64,000 bases of DNA from Pteria penguin (lineage: Eukaryota > Mollusca > Bivalvia > Pterioida > Pteriidae), in NCBI GenBank assembly GCA_035048485.1, contig CM068590.1, forward strand, positions 11,025,329-11,089,328, given 5' to 3'. Within the stretch, counting starts at the first letter, position 1, and every line of letters begins with the position of its first letter. The notes below the pieces were generated by a model. The model searched no databases. It was not told where the DNA came from and saw only the letters and a program-made list of their open reading frames with translations. The translations under genes and the position numbers were made by a program. Of the stretch, positions 28,901-40,900 are shown piece by piece.

Positions 28901-31900
28901 ATGAAACGGCTTGCTTCAACAAAAATGACACAATTGCTTCTAACTCACTTTGTTCCTTGCATTTACATCTGCTTTCATGTCCAAAAGTAGCTTTATAACA
29001 CCCGGATGATTATGTCGTACTGCCACGTGAAGAGGCGTCCAATCATTCTGCATAGTAACATATAATACGGAATAATTAAATTATTTGAAATAAAACTATA
29101 GATTTCATGCATCGACTTCAAATATTAAACCGTATCAGCTTGATAAAAAGGCCTGGAAGTAAATGAAGACATTTCCACCCCTCTACTGTGGATATCTATC
29201 TAATCTTATGAGACAGACTTCACTGTTCAAAAGGCACGAACACTCCGACATCATGGATATTTTCAATAAGAAATCAAGGTATCTTAACGATATACTTACA
29301 CAGATCAGAAATAATTTGAAACATATTTTTAGTGAAATATATTAACCTGAATTTAAGTGAAATAAACCACAATAACTAATAATTAAATCTATAGCAATCT
29401 ATAGGATTCCTACATATTTTGGACTTTCTATCAATTATGTAATATCATCCTCTTTCTAATGGACAAACATTACGTGCAAACTTTATAGGTATTGACATTT
29501 CAGAAAAATAAAAAAAATCTAACGAAGTGATAAACCCTTCAAGTTTTACTGATGTTACAGAATGTAAACTGGGAAAATATAAAATCATTTCAAAGATGTT
29601 TTTTAGCATTTATGGAAGAAAGATATGTCTATACAGCTTTAAGTATATAAATTGGTGGTACAAGTGAAAGTGAAAAATGAAAAACTTGAGAACACAATAA
29701 CTGCCAAAGGGTACAGGATCATTACTAATTTGAATTTGACTCTTTAAACGGAATCACGAGATGCCTTACATCTTATCTAAATACCTTTCTTATTAAATTT
29801 GCTTCAAATCTAAAGTCAAGTTCGTGGATTACTGTTCAATAAATAATTACTACGATCATATGATTTGTCGAAATGTATTTCGCTGAATTTCCGTTTTCAA
29901 AAGTTTATTTCTTGATGAAAGTTATGGAAGTATTATGAGGCGAAAACCTGCTTGATTATGCCCCGCATGGTGATAATTAAATTTAGAATTATAAACCGTT
30001 GAATTAATTTTGTATGATCATATATATAGTATTTAGATATTTCTAAAATGTCCAATAAATGCTTATACAAATGTACAAAGCACATTTTTATCTTTTTATC
30101 GGCATAGAGATTATCGCTCATTTTTTACATAATTTTGGCTGCACGTAAATCTAACAGTCGGTCACTTCCGCTTTGGGAATTGGTAACAAGTAATGCAATA
30201 CAGTACAATTAATGAGCATGTATAAATAATCATCCATGTAGAGGAAAAGGAGACGTCATGAAATATATAAACACATACAATAATGTAGAGTAAAAGTATG
30301 ATATCACAATATAGAGAGCGACATAAACATGAGGTAATTATGTTCTGCTGGTCTGGAAGCGAGCTGAGACCCTTTGAAGGAGTATGTTCGTGGCAAGAAG
30401 CCTCACTCGCAGGAGGAATCTTCTTATTTAAAACAGCATGCCATGGCATTGCGTATAAGTTGATAATTGATTGGAGAATAACGATGTATTAAGCAGGAGA
30501 TGCAATCTCGGTTGTATCTTTTATCACAAATAAAAATGAGGTGATGTTGTTAATCGACAAAATATATATAAAAATGAGACGATTTGCTGTTGCTTTTAAC
30601 AAAAATGAAACCGTCTCTTCCTACTCACTTCTGCCTGTGCATTTACATCCGCCTTCATTTCCAAAAGGAGCTTTATAACATCTGGATGATTATTTCGTGC
30701 TGCTACCTGAAGAGGTGTCCAATCATTCTGTATAGTAAAACAAAATACTGAAGATATTTACTTATTTCAAATCAAACTATAGTTTCCAAATATTCCGATA
30801 TTACAACAGATTTCAAACACAGACAACTGTACTTCAGGTAAATCTGGATATTTGTCCAGCAATATATTCCTACATATGTTGAACCTTCTATCAATTACGT
30901 AATACCATCCACTCTCTAATGGACAAACATTATGTTCAGATTATCAGTGCAGATCATCAAATTGTTGGGATTAAAGCGGATACCGAATGTGATCTCCTGA
31001 TTGGAGTATTTTTTAAACGTTTGAAAGGGATTCCATGAAAGATGAATAACGACTATTTCACTTATTAAATTATCTTGCAAAATCCACGATTTCAATGGAT
31101 TTTATATACACACATCACATCTACACTTCACTGAGTTTTTGGTTAGGTTTCCAGCTACCCCCATATGGCTCTTAGAAATGTTCGATTTTCTTAGAAATCA
31201 AGGTATTTTACCGATATATTTACACATATAAGACATAATATGAAACATAATTTAGTGACATTTATAAGTCTGGATTTCACTGAAATATACAAGAAATAAT
31301 TAAAAATGAAACACCCTCCTTTAACGTAAATGAAGCATTTGCTTCTTACTCACGTTTTCCTGTGCATTCACATCAGCTTTCATGTCTAAAAGTAGCTTTA
31401 TAACATCTAGATGATTATGTACTGCTGCTACGTGAAGAGGTGTACAGTCATTCTGCATAGTAAATTAGAATATTGAAGATATTTAACTGTGTCAAATTTC
31501 AATATAGTTTCAAATACTTCGGGATTTTTTAGAAATAGGTTTCATATACGCACACCTGTACTTCAGATATATCTGGATATTTATCCAGGAATGTATAGCA
31601 TTCTTACATATTTTGGACCTTCTATCAATTATATAATACCATCCAATTTCGAATGGACAAATGTTATATGCAGATTATCTATACGGATAATCATATGGTT
31701 GGGATTAAAACAGAAACGAAATATGATCTCGTGATAAGAACACTTTCCAAACGTGTGAAACGAATTCCATGAAGAATGAATAACGACTATTTCACTTATC
31801 AAACATCAGCTATTGTCTTCCACGATAAGAATGGGTTTTAGATACACACATCTACACTTCAGTGAATTTTGACTATATCTCCAGCAACCCCCATACGGTT

Positions 31901-34900
31901 CTGCGAAAGCTTCGATTTTCTAAAAATCAATAAAAACCCATCCACTTTCTACTAAATGTCATTTATCTGCAATTAAACGCTATTTGATATTAATTGCGAC
32001 ATCCTCCAGATTGCAGAGTTGTTTTCGTAATCGAATGAAAGAGATTTCATGTATCGACTTCAAACATTAAACCGCTGTAGATTCATTAAAGGGCGGGATT
32101 CAGTGCAGCCTTTACGATCCCTCTACTGCGGACCTCTTTTCCTTATATCATGAAACAGACTTTTGTGAGAGGGAAACTTTGTTGCCATGGAAACCAATTA
32201 AGATATATAAAACAGTTATTTGTCAAATTATTAGGTGTGTACAAGGTAATGGATCATTTATTAACACTTTGATCAAAAATAATTTTTGACTTTCCAAGTG
32301 AAGCTAAGTGCTTGCTGACTTAGCCTCTTAACTATTTCAAATCAAATTATAGTTTCCAATACTCCGAGATATTAACATTTAATATTTTCAAATACACAAA
32401 CATGTGCTTCAGACAGACCCAGCAATGTCTAGGATTCATGTGTTAGACCTCCTATCAATTATGCAATACCATCCACTTTCTAATGAACAAACATTATGTG
32501 CAAATTATCAGTAGTGATCATTAAATTCTTGGGATTAATACTGATACCAAATATGATCTTCGAATAGGAGTACTTTTGAAACGTTTAAAAGGGATTCCAT
32601 GAAAAATTAATAAAGACTTTTTCACTAATTTTGTCTGAACTAATCTCTAACATAATCTACGACGTGAATAGATTACAGATAACCACACCCACATTTCGGT
32701 GAGATTTGGCTATGTTCCAAGCAACCAATATGGTTCTTAAAAATATTGGACTTTCTTAAAATAATTAAAACCATCCACTTTATAATTTACATTTTATCCC
32801 CAATTTAACGCTAAGACGAAACAAATTATTTGATTGCATTGATACGTATCGCGATCTCCTGATTGTAGAATTTTTTGTAATCGAATAAAAGAGTTTTCAT
32901 GCATGCATTGACTTCCAAAATGAAACCTCTGTAGATTGATCAATTGTCTGGAAATGCAATGAAGACGGTACGATCCCTCGACAACGGACGACTCTCCCTA
33001 ATCTCATGGGATGGTCTTCTCTGTTCAAAAGGCACAAACAATCCGACATCTTGGATATTTTCACTGAGAATTCAAGGTATCTTAACGATATATTTACACA
33101 TACGAGACATACTTTAAAACATAATTTAGTGACATTTATAAACCTGATTTTCACCCTCCTTTGATTTAAGGAAACACTTCCTTTTTACTCACGTTTTCCT
33201 TTGCATTTACATTAGCTTTCCTGTCCAAAAGCAGCTTTATAATATCCGAATTATTACAGTATGCTGCGAAGTGAAGAGGTGTCCAACCATCCTGCATAGT
33301 AAAACGTAATACTGAAGATATTTTACTGTATCAAATTACAATATAGTGTCAAATACTGCGAGATTTTAATAGATTTCAAATAGGTGTGACCTACAGTTTA
33401 TTTGTAACGCAGTTATCTTTCATTCATCTTTTTTTTTTTTTGGTGATTATAATCCCCAAACCCTAAATGTCTCCTAAATAGACAATATGATATCGAGATC
33501 ATCAAAAAGACTATAGGTCTGGTATCTGGCCCCTCTACAGCCTTATGCAGACTTTTACTTGAACGTTGCACGCTGACTAACAGGGCGGTGGGGACTATAT
33601 GACGGGCCTTGTCCAAACCTCTTTCAGAGGAGACATGGTCCTGAACCTCGTCCCCTCTGACTGTTAGTCGGGACTCCTACAGATCTAGGGTCTTAGCTCG
33701 CTTTCAGACTGGCAGAGCACGGTTTATCATGTTGATGTCGCATATATTTTTATACAATTATGTGTTTTACAATACCTTACGTGTTTATATTTTTATGACC
33801 TCTCAATATGCGATACCTGTTGACCCTTGTTCTTTACATGGAGGATTATTTATAAATTTTTAAATGTACGTCCTTTGATTGTTCCTGCTGTTACGGTGAG
33901 TCGGAAGGTGGGCCCGTAAATCGGTAAACCACACCATTTGTTTGGCTTTTGTCAAATTAAATGACCGTCCTAAGTCGGTATCGTAATTGCACTACAATCA
34001 AATATTTTTGTAATGTGTTATATGTTCTAGTATATTATTTATATTCATGTATTGTATAGCTCCATGGTGACTTCTGCCACATAACTGAGCCAGTAACTCC
34101 TCTTTTTTCTTTTATGTATTTGTATCTACATGTTCATGTTGATGATTTGGCGGCAATATTATCTAGGTGGGATGGGAGAACGGCTATATTTGGCACTGTG
34201 ACCTACTCAGACCGGCTGCTCGCATAGAGCTGTCCGTAAATTGCCTTCTCGTCGTGAGCAGCAGCGTTTTACTATATATAGTGAGAGACCCGCATTTTCA
34301 GTAGTACTTGTATTTGTTCTAGTTTTGGTCTTGGTCTTGTAATCGTTACTATTGGAATTGTCATTGTCACTTTTGTCGCCATTACTTTTCACTGTTTCTG
34401 CACAGATATGTATGATGGATTTTATGCATAGTGTGATAATAAATAGTGAACTTTATTCCTGGATTATTATTTGCTAGTCATGAGAATACAACATGCGATT
34501 TATGTGAAGCAATACCCGTTGTTCGTCTGTGCAAGATGTGAAAGATGAAATATAAAACCAGTAGCTGCTCTGAATAATATATAATATAATAGACGTTACA
34601 GGTGGTGGCACAGCGTTAGGATACGTATAACCAGAGGATTATCTTCATCAAGCAATTGACAAAAGTGAAATTTTAACTAAAAAAGATTTTAGGATTTACT
34701 GTGATTGTATCTTAAAACGTGTGTTAGTGTACCTGAAATTCGTTGAATGAATTGTGCGCGTGTGTTACGTCTGTGATTTGATATAGAGGATTCCACGCTA
34801 TGTGAGCTTTTATTCCCTTAATGACGTCGATGAATTTGTTTTTCAAGTCACGATATACACGTGGAGATTAACGGAGTGCAGGAATTGTTTTAACAATTTT

Positions 34901-37900
34901 GTGAAGGAAAACAATACGTTTCGCACATACACAAAGGATGGGAAGATAATGAGTCAATATTATAAGTGCAACTGTCAGATCGAAACCGTATAATAGATAA
35001 ATACAACGGTGCTTTGTGTGATATTAAAGAATTTACATGTATATACGAGATATTGTGCTTAAATAGATAGGATTTATACAATGAATTATCGCCGTGTGAA
35101 ATTCCATGACTATGTTTCAGGCTCAAGGCTATGATGTCTTCTTGTGACTACGGGATGCATTATTTGTGGATAGTGCTTTACTTGTTTCATGAAACCTCGC
35201 TCGTGTTGTTCTGTGAATGGTAAGATTATCAGATGGAGGAGGAGACAGAGTTATTTCTGGTGCCCTTTGTGTGGACATCGGACACTCGCGATTTGAAATG
35301 CGCGCCATATAAGGAAACGCTGGATATTTGAGTTATCGTATGCTGTACAAGGTATCATTGTGCCGTGACCAGTAAATTGAGTGACCGGTGATTGAAAAAT
35401 TTATTACTCCCATAGTGCTAGTAAATACGTGAATTCTGAATTCACTTTACTTTAAACCGTGCACCGTGAGCAGATTTAGTGTGTATGGACTGCAGACAAT
35501 TTGTTAATAGTCGATTAGAAGCGAAAAGTTAAACATTGGTACATTCAGGACTCCGATGCACTATCGAGGTTATCAATCATATTCGTTGTGTAAGATGCGG
35601 CAGCGTATATGTGAAAAGGTTTTCAAATTTGCGGATCTCACAAGGGAAGTGCGGTGAAGCTATTGAATATTATTTTACTAAATATGTGCTTTCGTAGGAA
35701 AAATACCGAATAACTTGTGATAAACGAGGAAAAGCTTTTCCGTACCTAAAAAGTTAGTTTGAAAGGAATAAATTATTCACTAGAGGAGATGGAATTAACG
35801 AAGTGATTAAAGTATTCACCATGAATAGGTTTCATATACGCACACCTGTACTTCAGATATATCTGGATATTTATCCAGGAATGTATAGCATTCTTACATA
35901 TTTTGGACCTTCTATCAATTATATAATACCATCCAATTTCGAATGGACAAATGTTATATGCAGATTATCTATACGGATAATCATATGGTTGGGATTAAAA
36001 CAGAAACGAAATATGATCTCGTGATAAGAACACTTTCCAAACGTGTGAAACGAATTCCATGAAGAATGAATAACGACTATTTCACTTATCAAACATCAGC
36101 TATTGTCTTCCACGATAAGAATGGGTTTTAGATACACACATCTACACTTCAGTGAATTTTGACTATATCTCCAGCAACCCCCATACGGTTCTGCGAAAGC
36201 TTCGATTTTCTAAAAATCAATAAAAACCCATCCACTTTCTACTAAATGTCATTTATCTGCAATTAAACGCTATTTGATATTAATTGCGACATCCTCCAGA
36301 TTGCAGAGTTGTTTTCGTAATCGAATGAAAGAGATTTCATGTATCGACTTCAAACATTAAACCGCTGTAGATTCATTAAAGGGCGGGATTCAGTGCAGCC
36401 TTTACGATCCCTCTACTGCGGACCTCTTTTCCTTATATCATGAAACAGACTTTTGTGAGAGGGAAACTTTGTTGCCATGGAAACCAATTAAGATATATAA
36501 AACAGTTATTTGTCAAATTATTAGGTGTGTACAAGGTAATGGATCATTTATTAACACTTTGATCAAAAATAATTTTTGACTTTCCAAGTGAAGCTAAGTG
36601 CTTGCTGACTTAGCCTCTTAACTATTTCAAATCAAATTATAGTTTCCAATACTCCGAGATATTAACATTTAATATTTTCAAATACACAAACATGTGCTTC
36701 AGATAGACCCAGCAATGTCTAGGATTCATGTGTTAGACCTCCTATCAATTATGCAATACCATCCACTTTCTAATGAACAAACATTATGTGCAAATTATCA
36801 GTAGTGATCATTAAATTCTTGGGATTAATACTGATACCAAATATGATCTTCGAATAGGAGTACTTTTGAAACGTTTAAAAGGGATTCCATGAAAAATTAA
36901 TAAAGACTTTTTCACTAATTTTGTCTGAACTAATCTCTAACATAATCTACGACGTGAATAGATTACAGATAACCACACCCACATTTCGGTGAGATTTGGC
37001 TATGTTCCAAGCAACCAATATGGTTCTTAAAAATATTGGACTTTCTTAAAATAATTAAAACCATCCACTTTATAATTTACATTTTATCCCCAATTTAACG
37101 CTAAGACGAAACAAATTATTTGATTGCATTGATACGTATCGCGATCTCCTGATTGTAGAATTTTTTGTAATCGAATAAAAGAGTTTTCATGCATGCATTG
37201 ACTTCCAAAATGAAACCTCTGTAGATTGATCAATTGTCTGGAAATGCAATGAAGACGGTACGATCCCTCGACAACGGACGACTCTCCCTAATCTCATGGG
37301 ATGGTCTTCTCTGTTCAAAAGGCACAAACAATCCGACATCTTGGATATTTTCACTGAGAATTCAAGGTATCTTAATGATATATTTACACATACGAGACAT
37401 ACTTTAAAACATAATTTAGTGACATTTATAAACCTGATTTTCACCCTCCTTTGATTTAAGGAAACACTTCCTTTTTACTCACGTTTTCCTTTGCATTTAC
37501 ATTAGCTTTCCTGTCCAAAAGCAGCTTTATAATATCCGAATTATTACAGTATGCTGCGAAGTGAAGAGGTGTCCAACCATCCTGCATAGTAAAACGTAAT
37601 ACTGAAGATATTTTACTGTATCAAATTACAATATAGTGTCAAATACTGCGAGATTTTAATAGATTTCAAATAGGTGTGACCTACAGTTTATTTGTAACGC
37701 AGTTATCTTTCATTCATCTTTTTTTTTTTTGGTGATTATAATCCCCAAACCCTAAATGTCTCCTAAATAGACAATATGATATCGAGATCATCAAAAAGAC
37801 TATAGGTCTGGTATCTGGCCCCTCTACAGCCTTATGCAGACTTTTACTTGAACGTTGCACGCTGACTAACAGGGCGGTGGGGACTATATGACGGGCCTTG

Positions 37901-40900
37901 TCCAAACCTCTTTCAGAGGAGACAAGGTCCTGAACCTCGTCCCCTCTGACTGTTAGTCGGGACTCCTACAGATCTAGGGTCTTAGCTCGCTTTCAGACTG
38001 GCAGAGCACGGTTTATCATGTTGATGTCGCATATATTTTTATACAATTATGTGTTTTACAATACCTTACGTGTTTATATTTTTATGACCTCTCAATATGC
38101 GATACCTGTTGACCCTTGTTCTTTACATGGAGGATTATTTATAAATTTTTAAATGTACGTCCTTTGATTGTTCCTGCTGTTACGGTGAGTCGGAAGGTGG
38201 GCCCGTAAATCGGTAAACCACACCATTTGTTTGGCTTTTGTCAAATTAAATGACCGTCCTAAGTCGGTATCGTAATTGCACTACAATCAAATATTTTTGT
38301 AATGTGTTATATGTTCTAGTATATTATTTATATTCATGTATTGTATAGCTCCATGGTGACTTCTGCCACATAACTGAGCCAGTAACTCCTCTTTTTTCTT
38401 TTATGTATTTGTATCTACATGTTCATGTTGATGATTTGGCGGCAATATTATCTAGGTGGGATGGGAGAACGGCTATATTTGGCACTGTGACCTACTCAGA
38501 CCGGCTGCTCGCATAGAGCTGTCCGTAAATTGCCTTCTCGTCGTGAGCAGCAGCGTTTTACTATATATAGTGAGAGACCCGCATTTTCAGTAGTACTTGT
38601 ATTTGTTCTAGTTTTGGTCTTGGTCTTGTAATCGTTACTATTGGAATTGTCATTGTCACTTTTGTCGCCATTACTTTTCACTGTTTCTGCACAGATATGT
38701 ATGATGGATTTTATGCATAGTGTGATAATAAATAGTGAACTTTATTCCTGGATTATTATTTGCTAGTCATGAGAATACAACATGCGATTTATGTGAAGCA
38801 ATACCCGTTGTTCGTCTGTGCAAGATGTGAAAGATGAAATATAAAACCAGTAGCTGCTCTGAATAATATATAATATAATAGACGTTACAGGTGGTGGCAC
38901 AGCGTTAGGATACGTATAACCAGAGGATTATCTTCATCAAGCAATTGACAAAAGTGAAATTTTAACTAAAAAAGATTTTAGGATTTACTGTGATTGTATC
39001 TTAAAACGTGTGTTAGTGTACCTGAAATTCGTTGAATGAATTGTGCGCGTGTGTTACGTCTGTGATTTGATATAGAGGATTCCACGCTATGTGAGCTTTT
39101 ATTCCCTTAATGACGTCGATGAATTTGTTTTTCAAGTCACGATATACACGTGGAGATTAACGGAGTGCAGGAATTGTTTTAACAATTTTGTGAAGGAAAA
39201 CAATACGTTTCGCACATACACAAAGGATGGGAAGATAATGAGTCAATATTATAAGTGCAACTGTCAGATCGAAACCGTATAATAGATAAATACAACGGTG
39301 CTTTGTGTGATATTAAAGAATTTACATGTATATACGAGATATTGTGCTTAAATAGATAGGATTTATACAATGAATTATCGCCGTGTGAAATTCCATGACT
39401 ATGTTTCAGGCTCAAGGCTATGATGTCTTCTTGTGACTACGGGATGCATTATTTGTGGATAGTGCTTTACTTGTTTCATGAAACCTCGCTCGTGTTGTTC
39501 TGTGAATGGTAAGATTATCAGATGGAGGAGGAGACAGAGTTATTTCTGGTGCCCTTTGTGTGGACATCGGACACTCGCGATTTGAAATGCGCGCCATATA
39601 AGGAAACGCTGGATATTTGAGTTATCGTATGCTGTACAAGGTATCATTGTGCCGTGACCAGTAAATTGAGTGACCGGTGATTGAAAAATTTATTACTCCC
39701 ATAGTGCTAGTAAATACGTGAATTCTGAATTCACTTTACTTTAAACCGTGCACCGTGAGCAGATTTAGTGTGTATGGACTGCAGACAATTTGTTAATAGT
39801 CGATTAGAAGCGAAAAGTTAAACATTGGTACATTCAGGACTCCGATGCACTATCGAGGTTATCAATCATATTCGTTGTGTAAGATGCGGCAGCGTATATG
39901 TGAAAAGGTTTTCAAATTTGCGGATCTCACAAGGGAAGTGCGGTGAAGCTATTGAATATTATTTTACTAAATATGTGCTTTCGTAGGAAAAATACCGAAT
40001 AACTTGTGATAAACGAGGAAAAGCTTTTCCGTACCTAAAAAGTTAGTTTGAAAGGAATAAATTATTCACTAGAGGAGATGGAATTAACGAAGTGATTAAA
40101 GTATTCACCTGTAGAAGAAACACCGCAAAGACCGTGGATTTTTTACAGAAAAAAAACCCATGCAATATATAATTTTATTCGTTTAAACGAAGTGAATTAG
40201 AATGAAATTACTTTTTCTTAGTTTCGAGATTATTATATGGTCGTTTATTTTCCCGCCAAGCGTGCGAGTTCTAGGTTGGATCATTCGACACGTAAATGGT
40301 CATTTTATTTTCCCGCCAAGCGTGCGAGTTCTAGGTTGGATCATTCGACACATAAACGCTCTGTCCTACACGTCTATGCCAATTTCTGCTAAATTTTTAA
40401 TAATTTTCATGAAAAGTTTTATCATGCTTAGAATGTTTTGATTACAAGCAATTTCAGTTTTAATTTTTTGTTATACGGGGACATTCCAAGTACCGGTCAA
40501 AGGACATTTAACGGTGATGGTAAGATACATGGGTGGAATGACTTATTAGTCAATTCTTTAATTACTTACTCTACCCTTTGTATTGACGTCAGCTTTCTCA
40601 TCCAGAAGAAGCTGTATTATATGAATCCTTCCATACCGAATGGCGACATGGAGTGGAGAGTTATTGACCTTTAATTATAACAAATTAGATTAATTTAAAT
40701 GTTAAAAACTTTTCAACAATAGTATTTAATAAAGATAGTCAAAATGTATACATCTGTAAAAATGTTATGGCGCCAAGATGTAGAAAATTGGGAATGTCAA
40801 ATGTTTTACTTCCCGCATAAATTAATATCAGCGACACCTTATAACACATTTTTTTCGTCTATTAACTATTAATACGTTTCAAAACATGGTTGAAAAAGTA

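Larger units (their letters stand above)
31534..35820. repeat. 4.29-kb tandem segmental duplication, copy 1
   Basis: Offset to copy 2 is 4290 bp at the left, changing to 4289 after a one-base difference in a T-tract near 33430. The copies start at AATAGGTTTCATATACGCAC and end at GAAGTGATTAAAGTATTCACC. I noticed only a few differences, for example C/T near 32411/36701, C/T near 33086/37376, T/A near 33637/37926 and the T-tract. It contains an ankyrin exon, a Penelope 3' end, an LTR-like block and about 1.2 kb of unassigned sequence. Either a very recent duplication or an assembly artefact. Confidence 0.93.
35824..40109. repeat. 4.29-kb tandem segmental duplication, copy 2
   Basis: Directly follows copy 1, with only CATG-type bases at the joint (35818-35826). 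It carries the same exon, Penelope fragment, LTR-like block and leader in the same orientation. After 40109 the sequence diverges from copy 1 (CTGTAGAAGAAACACC against CATGAATAGG), which marks the right border. Confidence 0.93.

Noticed and set aside
32897..33154. 85-residue minus-strand open frame, duplicated at 37187-37444
   Set aside because: It consists of ankyrin-unit intron blocks. The matching block at 27600-27860 is not open, so there is no conserved coding.
33413..33616. Minus-strand open frame starting MDKARHIV (also 37714 and plus strand at 59302)
   Set aside because: It is the reverse strand of the Penelope-type RT C-terminus.
40202..40441. Small secreted protein with a hydrophobic start and 20-residue repeat
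   Set aside because: The frame is open because a 60-bp block is duplicated; there is no family match and no splice or transcript evidence. Kept only as a repeat.
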